Shown here piece after piece: positions 54,347 to 61,679 of a stretch of DNA of 64,000 bases. Source of the stretch: Hamadaea sp013361475 (GTDB lineage: Bacteria; Actinomycetota; Actinomycetes; Mycobacteriales; Micromonosporaceae); the NCBI RefSeq assembly GCF_040654195.1, contig NZ_JBFAHM010000016.1:1-64000 (forward strand), in the 5' to 3' direction. The notes under the pieces were generated by a model. That model saw only the letters and a program-made list of their open reading frames with translations, was not told where the DNA came from and made no database searches. The position numbers were made by a program, and so were the translations under genes. Within the stretch, counting starts at the first letter, position 1. Each line of letters begins with the position of its first letter.

Positions 54347-56817
54347 TCCGCCTCGCGCTCGCCGGGCTGCGCAGCCGCCTGGCCGCATTCCTGGGCACGT
54401 TCGTGGCCGCCGTGCTGGCGGTGGCGCTCATCGGCGGGGCGGCGCTGCTGCTGTTCTCGGTGCTGACCGCCAGCCCGACGACGCACCGGTTCGACGCCGC
54501 CGCGCTGATGGTCGGCGGGGACCGCGAGGTCAGCCTGACCACCGTCAAGGACAAGGGCAAGGGCAAACACAAGACGAAGACCAAGACCGAACGGCTCTCG
54601 GGCGCGCCCGCACTGCCCTCCGCCTGGGGCGATCAGGTGGCCGGGCTCCCGGGCGTGGAGCAGGTGACGGCCGATTACGCCTTCCCGCTCAGTCTGACCA
54701 CAATGGATGGATCGCCGACCGGGAACGCCGTGGGCCACGGCTGGGCGAGCGCCGCGTTGATGCCCTTCACCCTCCAGAGTGGAAGCGTCCCGGCGAGGGG
54801 CCAGATCGCCGTCGACCCTTCGCTCGGGCTGCACACCGGCGACCAGGTACTGATGGTCAGCCGGACCGGAGTCCGCCGAGCGGTCGTGTCGGGCGTACTG
54901 GCGCAGCGGCTCGACGAGCAGAAAGCCGTCTTCGTCGCCGACACCGACGTCGCGGCGATCTCCGGGCTGACCGGCCCGACCGCGTACGCGATCTTCGGCA
55001 CCGTGTCGGCCGACGCGGTCAGCGCCGCGCTCGGCACCGACGCCGTCCACGAAGGACCGGACAAGGTCAAGGCGGATCTGCCGTCGGCGTTGCCGGACTA
55101 CATCGGGGCGATCTCGATCTTCGGGTTCGTCATCGGCATCACCTCGTTCGCCACGGTGTTCGTGCTGACCGGCACGGTCGCGCTGACGGTCCGGCAGCGG
55201 CTGCGGGAGCTGGCTCTGCTGCGGGCGACCGGCGCGACGCCCCGCCAACTGTGGCGGCTGCTCAGTGCCGAGACGCTGTTCGTGACGCTGGTCGCGGCGA
55301 TCGTCGGCGGTCCACTCGGCGTCGTGGTGGCCGAGGTGATCGCCGCCCGCTTCCGCGACCTCGGCGCGGTGCCGCCGCAGTTCGCCGTACGCCTCAACGT
55401 CGGCGTGCTGCTCGCCGCGATCGCGGTCACCGTCCTGGTCGCGCAGTTCAGCGCCCGGTTGGCCGCCCGCCGGGCGATCCGGATCGCCCCCGCGCAGGCG
55501 TTGCAGGAGACCCTCGTCGAGGGCCGGACCGGCTGGGTGTTCCGTACGCTGGCCGCCGCGGTCTGCACCACGGGTGCGCTCGTCATCCTCGCGGTCGTGC
55601 CGCTGGACGGCCCGTTCGGCATGGGCATGACGTTCATCTCCAGCGCCTTGCTGTTGAGCGCGGTCGGCGCGACCGGTCCGTTGCTGGTCCGCCTGCTCGG
55701 CGGGCTGCTGTCCCGGCTGGCCGGGCTGACGGGGATCGCGGGCTGGTTGGCCGGCGCGTTCACCCGGGCCGAGAACCGCCGGGTCACCTCGGTCGCGGTG
55801 CCGCTCGCCCTGATGGTGGCGATCAACGCGCCGATGCTGCTCAACAGCGCCCTGTCCGCCGATCTCGCGGCGGACCAGTCACGCGCCCGCCTCTCCGGCT
55901 CGTCCATCGCAACCGGAGCGCTCCCCCTGTCCGCGCTCCCGGGCACCGGCGACTACACCGCGCTGCTGCCGACCCGGCTGATCGTCGACGAGGGCGGCAA
56001 GCCGGAGGACTACGCGGCTTATGGCATCCAGCAGCATGGCAAGCCCACTTTGGACCTGAGCTTCACCGTCGGCAACCTGCCCGGCGGCATTGCCCCAGCC
56101 GAGGGCGGTGCGACCCTGGCCGATGGCGGCACGGCCCCGGCCGAGGGCGGTGCGACTGGCTCGCCCGGCTTGGCCGCCAGCGAATACTTGGCGCGGGCCA
56201 ACGGCTGGCAGGTCGGCGACACCGTGAAGGTGTGGCTGCCCGACGGCTACGCGACCGAGCTGAAGCTGACCGGCGTCTTCGCGAACAACCGCGGCTTCGG
56301 CGACCTGCTCGCCCCGGCCGACCTCGTCGCCGCGCACGATCCGCGAGGCGTGGTCACCTCGGTCGCGTTCCACGGCTCGCTCGCGCTCGACGGCATGCAC
56401 GTCGTGCCGCCGCAGGCGCAGGCGTCCGGCGACGCCGACGAGCGGCAGGGCGCCTGGGAGATCATGATCGCCGTCTCGCTCGGATTCACCGCGATCGCCG
56501 TCGTCAACACCTTCGCGGTGGCGGCGGCCGCCCGGCGGGCGCAGCTGAGCCAACTGCGGCTGCTCGGCGCGACCCCCGGCCAGATCCGCCGGATGACCGC
56601 CCGGGAAGCCGTCCTGACCGTCGCGGTCGGGCTGGCGCTCGGGATCGTGGTCACCACCGTCGTGGTCGCGGCGTTCAGCACCGCCCAGGACGGGACGCTG
56701 CGGCTGATCGTCGACCCCGTCGCGTACGGGGGGCTGCTCGGGGTGGTCGGCCTGCTCGGCCTGGCCGCGGGAACCCTCCCCGCACGCCTGGTGCTGCGCT
56801 CCGTCCGGCCGATCTGA
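54343..56817 (+). CDS. FtsX-like ABC transporter permease (MacB type)
   Basis: Permease of 824 residues with two FtsX-type transmembrane domains: first helix about 15-38, a large extracytoplasmic region, helices at about 255-400 (FGFVIGITSFATVFVLTGTVAL), a middle block at about 410-490, then a second ectodomain and the last three helices at about 710-815. Odd features: a Lys-rich stretch KDKGKGKHKTKTKTER (about 67-82) outside the membrane, and a duplicated APAEGGAT / TAPAEGGAT in the second ectodomain (about 583-605). GTG at 54343 overlaps the ATPase stop. Does not export by itself; couples ATP hydrolysis to ectodomain motion. Confidence 0.92.
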   Translation: MIRLALAGLRSRLAAFLGTFVAAVLAVALIGGAALLLFSVLTASPTTHRFDAAALMVGGDREVSLTTVKDKGKGKHKTKTKTERLSGAPALPSAWGDQVAGLPGVEQVTADYAFPLSLTTMDGSPTGNAVGHGWASAALMPFTLQSGSVPARGQIAVDPSLGLHTGDQVLMVSRTGVRRAVVSGVLAQRLDEQKAVFVADTDVAAISGLTGPTAYAIFGTVSADAVSAALGTDAVHEGPDKVKADLPSALPDYIGAISIFGFVIGITSFATVFVLTGTVALTVRQRLRELALLRATGATPRQLWRLLSAETLFVTLVAAIVGGPLGVVVAEVIAARFRDLGAVPPQFAVRLNVGVLLAAIAVTVLVAQFSARLAARRAIRIAPAQALQETLVEGRTGWVFRTLAAAVCTTGALVILAVVPLDGPFGMGMTFISSALLLSAVGATGPLLVRLLGGLLSRLAGLTGIAGWLAGAFTRAENRRVTSVAVPLALMVAINAPMLLNSALSADLAADQSRARLSGSSIATGALPLSALPGTGDYTALLPTRLIVDEGGKPEDYAAYGIQQHGKPTLDLSFTVGNLPGGIAPAEGGATLADGGTAPAEGGATGSPGLAASEYLARANGWQVGDTVKVWLPDGYATELKLTGVFANNRGFGDLLAPADLVAAHDPRGVVTSVAFHGSLALDGMHVVPPQAQASGDADERQGAWEIMIAVSLGFTAIAVVNTFAVAAAARRAQLSQLRLLGATPGQIRRMTAREAVLTVAVGLALGIVVTTVVVAAFSTAQDGTLRLIVDPVAYGGLLGVVGLLGLAAGTLPARLVLRSVRPI

Positions 56818-56823
56818 GGAGGT

Positions 56824-56898
56824 GTGATCATTGCGTCAGCCACGTCGTTTCAACGGACAATTCGTCGCCGCAAGCAGCATGGCCGACGCAATGATCAT
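56824..56898. repeat. Intergenic palindromic element, family A copy 2
   Basis: 75-bp element. Left arm 56824-56844 begins GTGATCATTGCGTCAGCC, right arm 56878-56898 is complementary at 18 of 21 positions. Matches copy 1 (7438-7509). It lies between the permease and histidine-kinase genes, both on the plus strand, and supplies in-frame ATGs (56891, 56897) upstream of the kinase. Confidence 0.85.
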
Positions 56899-56917
56899 GC
56901 GAGCTACACTCCGCCTG

Positions 56918-58132
56918 GTGCGTACCGCCCGATCCCTCGCCTATCTGGTGACCAGCCTGGTCGCCGGGCCGGCCGGGTTCCTGTGGACGCTCGCCACGAC
57001 GCTGCTGATGGCGGTCGGCGCGGTCACCGCCCTCGGCGCGCCCGTCTTTCTGGCCGTCACCTGGGCGGACCGCCACCTGGCCGGTCTCGAACGCCGCCGG
57101 GCCGCGTGGGTCCTCGGCACGCCGATCGCCTCGCCGTACCTCCCGGCCACCGCCACCGGCCGAGCGCGGGTCCGCCAGCTCGCGGCCCAGCCTGCGACGT
57201 GGCGCGACATGGCCTGGTTCGCACTACTGCTCCCGCTCGGCCTCACGCTCGGCATCGTCGCGGTGGTCCCGACCGTCGTCACGGCGGCGGCCGTGGTCGC
57301 CCCGGCCTGGGCCTGGTCGGTCCCCGAACGCCGCGCGCATCCCCTGATCCAGCAAGCCATGGGTACGCACAGCGGCCGTCTCCTGATCTCGGCGGTCGGC
57401 ATCGCCGGAATCCCGATCGTCTTGTGGCTGGTGCGGCAGCTGGCGTCGGCGCAGGCCCGGGTGGCGGTCGCGTTGCTCGCCCCGGGTGAGCACGGCCGGC
57501 TCGTCCGGCGCGCCCAGGAGTTGGCCGACACCCGCGCCCGGGTGGTCGACGCCCAGGCGGCCGAGCTGCGCCGGATCGAGCGGGACCTGCACGACGGCGC
57601 CCAGGCCCGCATAGTCGCCGCCGGGATGACGCTTGCGCTGGCCGAACGCCGGGCCCGCCCAGGGCACCCCGACCTCGCCGACGACGTGGCGACCGCCCGC
57701 CGTCAGCTCGACGAGGCGCTGGCCGAGCTGCGGCGGCTCGTCCGCGGCATCCACCCGCCGATCCTCACCGACCGGGGGCTGGCCGCAGCGGTGAGCGCGC
57801 TCGCCGGGGACTGCCCCATCCCGGTGGCCGTCTCGATCGAGGTGCCTGAGCGGCTCGCCCCCGCCGTGGAGTCGGCGGCGTACTTCGTGGTCGCGGAGGG
57901 CCTCGCGAACGCGGTCAAGCACGCGGCGGCCACCTCTTGTTCGGTCGCGATGTCGGTCCGTGACCGGCTCCTGGTCCAGGTCACCGACGACGGCACGGGC
58001 GGCGCCGACCCGAGCGGCTCCGGGCTGGACGGCCTGCGCCGCCGGATCGAGGCCCTCGACGGCGCGTTCACCGTCACCAGTCCCACCGGCGGGCCGACCC
58101 GCCTGAGAGCGGAGATCCCATGCGCATCGTGA
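56918..58132 (+). CDS. NarL-type two-component sensor histidine kinase
   Basis: Kinase of 404 residues from GTG 56918. Membrane helices about 10-45, 105-140 and 160-180. DHp domain of the HisKA_3 type with phospho-His in ERDLHDGAQARIVAAGM (His about 227), then HATPase with GLANAVKHAAA (N box) and DDGTGGADPSGSGLDGL (G boxes). The GTG at 56918 is preferred because TACACT (56905-56910) stands 7 nt before it; starts at 56831, 56891 or 56897 lie in palindromic element A2. Partner of the following response regulator (13-bp overlap). Confidence 0.88.
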   Translation: MRTARSLAYLVTSLVAGPAGFLWTLATTLLMAVGAVTALGAPVFLAVTWADRHLAGLERRRAAWVLGTPIASPYLPATATGRARVRQLAAQPATWRDMAWFALLLPLGLTLGIVAVVPTVVTAAAVVAPAWAWSVPERRAHPLIQQAMGTHSGRLLISAVGIAGIPIVLWLVRQLASAQARVAVALLAPGEHGRLVRRAQELADTRARVVDAQAAELRRIERDLHDGAQARIVAAGMTLALAERRARPGHPDLADDVATARRQLDEALAELRRLVRGIHPPILTDRGLAAAVSALAGDCPIPVAVSIEVPERLAPAVESAAYFVVAEGLANAVKHAAATSCSVAMSVRDRLLVQVTDDGTGGADPSGSGLDGLRRRIEALDGAFTVTSPTGGPTRLRAEIPCAS

Positions 58133-58752
58133 TCGCCGAAGACCTGCTGCTGCTCCGCGACGGCCTGGTCCGCATCCTGACCGGCACCGGCCACGAGGTG
58201 GTGGCCGCCGTCGACAGCGCCGACGCGTTGCTCGAAGCGGTCGCCGAGCACCGGCCTGATCTGTCCATCGTGGACGTACGGCTCCCGCCGTCCTACCGCG
58301 ACGAGGGCATCCGAGCGGCACTGAAGCTTCGCCCGGCACCTGTCCTCATCCTGTCCCAATACGTCGAGCGCACGTACGCCGCCGAATTGCTCGCCGACGG
58401 CAAAGGCGCGGTGGGTTACCTGCTCAAGGACCGGGTGACCGCGCTCGACGACTTCCTCGACGCGGTGGAACGCGTGGCAGCGGGCGGGACCGCCATGGAC
58501 CCCGAAGTGGTGCGCCAGCTGTTCGCCCGCAACGCCCAGAACCAGGGCGTCACCGCGCTCACGCCCCGGGAACGTGAAGTGCTCGACCTCGTGGCGCAGG
58601 GCATGTCGAACTCCGCGATCTGCGCCGCCCTCGTGCTCGCCCCGGTCTCCGTCGAGAAGCACATCGGCAACATCTTCGCCAAGCTTGGCCTGCCGCCCTC
58701 GGACGACTCCCATCGGCGGGTGCTGGCGGTGCTGGCGTACTTGAACGCCTAG
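58120..58752 (+). CDS. LuxR/NarL-type response regulator
   Basis: Protein of 210 residues. The receiver domain is about 1-120 with the acidic pair ED (8-9), phospho-Asp in DLSIVDVRLPP (about 52) and the Lys in YLLKDRV. The LuxR HTH is at about 145-205 (LTPREREVLDLVAQGMSN, SVEKHIGNIFAKLGL). Coupled to the upstream kinase by a 13-bp overlap. With the ABC transporter before them they probably form one stress-response unit. Stop overlaps the convergent small gene by 4 bp. Confidence 0.93.
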   Translation: MRIVIAEDLLLLRDGLVRILTGTGHEVVAAVDSADALLEAVAEHRPDLSIVDVRLPPSYRDEGIRAALKLRPAPVLILSQYVERTYAAELLADGKGAVGYLLKDRVTALDDFLDAVERVAAGGTAMDPEVVRQLFARNAQNQGVTALTPREREVLDLVAQGMSNSAICAALVLAPVSVEKHIGNIFAKLGLPPSDDSHRRVLAVLAYLNA

Positions 58753-59006
58753 AGCCGGCCGCGGCGGCCCGCCGGCGGGGTCGCGTCCCGGGAGGTGATC
58801 ACCCGGACGTCACCGGTCCGGGCGCACACCTCCACGACGTGGACCGAGCGCGGCTCCTCCAGCACGACGAGCCACCAGCCGTGGGCCTGCGTCGCACCGG
58901 CGAACGTCCATTCGCGGACGCCGTCCCCCCGATGCGGAACGGCGGCGATCGCCCGGGCGATCGCGAGTTCCTTCGGGAGCGAATCGTCCGGTGTGTACGG
59001 AAGCAT
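58749..59006 (-). CDS. Small hypothetical protein
   Basis: Protein of 85 residues with no recognised domain. Composition is mixed (ELAIARAIAAVPHRGDG, REWTFAGATQAHGWWLVVLEEP, VHVVEVCARTGDV) and fits an alpha/beta small fold; the tail is Arg/Gly-rich. ATG at 59006 has TAGGGT (59012-59017) 5 nt upstream, so it is preferred to the codon at 59051, which lies inside the GT20 gene. G/C third-base bias supports coding. No neighbour suggests a role. Confidence 0.55.
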   Translation of the reverse strand: MLPYTPDDSLPKELAIARAIAAVPHRGDGVREWTFAGATQAHGWWLVVLEEPRSVHVVEVCARTGDVRVITSRDATPPAGRRGRL

Positions 59007-59038
59007 CACCGACCCTACCCCGGCGAGCAGCCGCCACA

Positions 59039-60451
59039 TCACCGCGCGCACGCCGTCTTCGCCTTGTCCGACGTGCGATACGCGGTCACCGCGTCCACTG
59101 TGGCTAAAAATGCTCGGGTAGCCTTCGGCGCGTCGTGACCGCGTACGCGTCCACGCATGGCCGCCATCGCCTCGTCGGGCTTGCCCCGGAGGTCGATCGC
59201 GGCGCAGATCGCGTCCTTCACCTCGGCCAGGTCCTCGGGGTTGACGATGGTCGCCTCCGGCAGTTCGGCCGCCGTCCCCGAGAACTCCGAGAGCACGATC
59301 CGGCCCGTGTCGTCGAGGCGGCTGGCGGCGTACTCCTTGGCCGCGAGCGTCGCCCCTTGCCGCAGCGGCAGGGCCAGCAGCACGTCGGCGGCCAGGTACA
59401 GCGAGGTCAGCTCGGCCGGGTCCAGCTCGTGGCGGACGTAATGGACGACGGGATGACCCAGCCGGGAGAACATCCCGTTGATCTGCGCCACCTGGCGGTC
59501 CACCCGCTCCTGCACGGCCGCCGGATGAGCGGTCTCGGAACCGGCCGCCGCCACGTGCACGAGCACCGTCGACAGCGGATCGACGCGGCCCTCCGCGATG
59601 AGGTGCGCGTACGCGTCCAGCCGTTGTTCCACGCCTTCGTGCTCGTCGAGCGCGCCGACCGACAGCAGCACCGTACGCGGATCGCCGAGGCTCTCCCGCA
59701 ACTCGCGGGCACGTTCCCGGACGTCGGGGTCGGCCGCGTGCCCGGCGAACCGGTCGGCGTCGACCGAGGGCGGGAAGGCGGTCGCCACCACCATCCGCCC
59801 GTCGGCCAGCAGGAGGCGGTCACCCCGGCGCAGCCCGGTCAACTCGTGGGCCGCGTCCAGGAAATTGGCGGCCGACCGCGCGTCGGGCAGCCCGAGCAGA
59901 TCCGCGCCCAGCAGCCCGCGCATCACCTTGTCCCGCATGGGCATCCGCAGGAATCGCTCCACCGGCGGAAACGGCACCTGCAGCTGTACGCCGATCCGCA
60001 GATCCGGCCGAGCCCGGCGAAGGTAGCCCGCCACGAGCAGCAGGTGGTAGTCGTGCACCCACACGGTGGCCTCCGGCGCGGCGAGCCGGGCCGCCGCGAC
60101 GGCGTACCGATGGTTGACCCGCCGGTACGCCGCCTGCCACGGCTGGTGGAACTGCGGCGGCGGACCGCACTCGTGCATCAGCGGCAGCAGGGTCTCCCGG
60201 CATTGCCCGAGGTAGTACTCGTCGATGTCGGCGCGCGGCGCGAACAGGCCGGACAGCCAGGCGCCCGCCACCTCGGCGTCACGGGGCAGCGTGTCGTGGA
60301 GCGCCAGCCAGACTCCCTCCCGCTCGCCCGTCGCCTCCGCGAATCCAGCGGTGGGATCGGCAGGCCGGCGGCGCAGCCGCCAGCCGGGTGAGGTCACCTC
60401 GACCGGCAGCGCGTGGGCCAGCGTGACCAGTTCGAACGTCTCGGGCCGCAT
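59039..60451 (-). CDS. Degenerate GT20 (trehalose-6-phosphate synthase-like) protein
   Basis: Protein of 470 residues with the OtsA/GT20 fold: N-terminal HALP (13-16), FHQPWQAAY, VHDYHLLL (about 132-139, Asp134 kept), IGVQLQVPFPPVERF, KEYAA (372-376). Key donor-site residues are missing. The NRLP loop Arg is Ala14. OtsA-type His in FFLHIPFPP is Gln157. The Arg/Lys pair of ERLDYTKG is Ala267 and Glu272 (GALDEHEG). DGMN is QGAT (365-368). It is therefore unlikely to use UDP-glucose in the usual way. ATG overlaps the STAS stop by 1 bp, so the two are coupled. A regulatory or pseudo-glycosyltransferase role (as for VldE-type proteins) is inference. Confidence 0.85.
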   Translation of the reverse strand: MRPETFELVTLAHALPVEVTSPGWRLRRRPADPTAGFAEATGEREGVWLALHDTLPRDAEVAGAWLSGLFAPRADIDEYYLGQCRETLLPLMHECGPPPQFHQPWQAAYRRVNHRYAVAAARLAAPEATVWVHDYHLLLVAGYLRRARPDLRIGVQLQVPFPPVERFLRMPMRDKVMRGLLGADLLGLPDARSAANFLDAAHELTGLRRGDRLLLADGRMVVATAFPPSVDADRFAGHAADPDVRERARELRESLGDPRTVLLSVGALDEHEGVEQRLDAYAHLIAEGRVDPLSTVLVHVAAAGSETAHPAAVQERVDRQVAQINGMFSRLGHPVVHYVRHELDPAELTSLYLAADVLLALPLRQGATLAAKEYAASRLDDTGRIVLSEFSGTAAELPEATIVNPEDLAEVKDAICAAIDLRGKPDEAMAAMRGRVRGHDAPKATRAFLATVDAVTAYRTSDKAKTACAR

Positions 60452-60831
60452 CAGACCTCCCGGTCGGCGGGGATGCCGGCGGGCAGCTCGGCAGGCATGT
60501 CGGCGGGCAGCTCGGCGGGGACTTCCGGTGGGATGACGTGCAGGACCCGGTCGGCGCGCGCCAGCCGCAGATTGCGCCGCAGTCGCTCCGACGGCGACCG
60601 CAGGGTCAGCAGCCCGCCGTCGAGCCGGGCGCGCCGATGCGCCTCCAGCAGCACCCCGATCGCGGCGGCGTCCAGGTAGGGGCACTGCGCCAGGTCGATC
60701 ACGATCTCGACCGGCGACACGGCCAGGGCGTCGTCGAGCAGCCTCGTCAGCCGCGACAGCGCCCAGAGGTCGAGTTCCTCGGTGATGACCAGTTCGACGA
60801 CGGGTATCCGGCTCACCGACGTACGTCCCAC
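60451..60831 (-). CDS. STAS-domain (anti-anti-sigma-like) protein
   Basis: Protein of 126 residues. STAS fold about 12-110: strand VVELVITEELDL, VEIVIDLAQCPYLDAAAIGVLLEAHRRAR (split). The loop that normally has a phosphorylatable Ser (D-S/T) reads LDAAA, so regulation by kinase would be lost. The C-terminus has repeats of AELPADMPAELPAGIPAD. GTG at 60831 is chosen since GGAGGTG lies 5 nt upstream; the upstream codons to 60945 look non-coding. Translationally coupled to the GT20-like gene. Confidence 0.82.
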   Translation of the reverse strand: MGRTSVSRIPVVELVITEELDLWALSRLTRLLDDALAVSPVEIVIDLAQCPYLDAAAIGVLLEAHRRARLDGGLLTLRSPSERLRRNLRLARADRVLHVIPPEVPAELPADMPAELPAGIPADREV

Positions 60832-61004
60832 AGTCCCACCTCCGGTTGTCTGCCCACTGCTTTCTGGTGACGCTCCGACCTTGGGAAACGGATGTGGCGA
60901 CTGCGGCCCCAATGCATGACAGTCTCGTGACAAACCGCCGATCACGTCTCATACGCCCGCTTCGTCGCTGGTCAGCGGCGCGATGGGTCGGCATGATGGC
61001 CGAC

Positions 61005-61679
61005 ATGGCCTCGGTGCTGGTGATTGAAGACGACGACCGGATCCGGCTGTCGCTGGTGCTGGCCCTCGAGGACGAGGGCTACGCGGCCGAGGGCGCCCCG
61101 ACCGCCGAGGAGGGACTGGCCCGCCAACGACGGAATCCGGCCGACACCGTCCTGGTCGACCTCATGCTGCCCGGCTTGGACGGATTCGACACGATCCGGG
61201 AACTTCGGCGCGCCGACGACGTCCCGATCGTCGTCGTGTCCGCGCGCAGCGACACCCACGACATCGTCGCCGCGCTGGAGGCGGGCGCGGACGACTATCT
61301 GGTCAAACCGGTCGCCGTCAAGGAGCTGACCGCCCGGCTGCGAGCCCTGCGTCGCCGGGCGCGGGCCGCCGCGACGGCGATGCCGACGCTGACCTTCGGC
61401 GAGCTGACCATCCTGCCGCTGGCCGGCGAGGTCACCCTGAACGGCGAACCGGTCGCGCTGACGCGTACGGAATTCCGGCTGCTGTGTGAGCTGGCCGAAC
61501 ACCCCGGCATGGTGCTGTCCCGGCAGCAGCTGCTCGAACGCGTCTGGGAGTACGACTTCGGCGACGAGCGCCTCGTGGACGTCCACGTCGGGCGGCTGCG
61601 CCAGAAGATCGAGGTCGAGCCGTCGGCCCCGAAGCACCTCGTCACCGTCCGCGGCCTGGGCTACAAGCTGCAGCGATGA
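61005..61679 (+). CDS. OmpR-type response regulator
   Basis: Protein of 224 residues. Receiver about 1-115 with EDDD acidic pocket, phospho-Asp in VLVDLMLPGLDGF (about 49-51) and Lys in YLVKPVAVKEL. Winged-helix DNA-binding domain about 130-224 (LTRTEFRLLCELAEHPG, RQQLLERVWEYDF, VDVHVGRLRQKIE). ATG at 61005 has CATGAT (60992-60997) 7 nt upstream; 60996 is an alternative. Forms an operon with the following kinase (ATGA) and GerMN lipoprotein. Confidence 0.93.
   Translation: MASVLVIEDDDRIRLSLVLALEDEGYAAEGAPTAEEGLARQRRNPADTVLVDLMLPGLDGFDTIRELRRADDVPIVVVSARSDTHDIVAALEAGADDYLVKPVAVKELTARLRALRRRARAAATAMPTLTFGELTILPLAGEVTLNGEPVALTRTEFRLLCELAEHPGMVLSRQQLLERVWEYDFGDERLVDVHVGRLRQKIEVEPSAPKHLVTVRGLGYKLQR

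Noticed and set aside
56831..56917. N-terminal extension of the histidine kinase from 56831.
   Set aside because: These codons lie almost entirely in palindromic element A2, and a -10 box 7 nt before the GTG at 56918 gives a better start.
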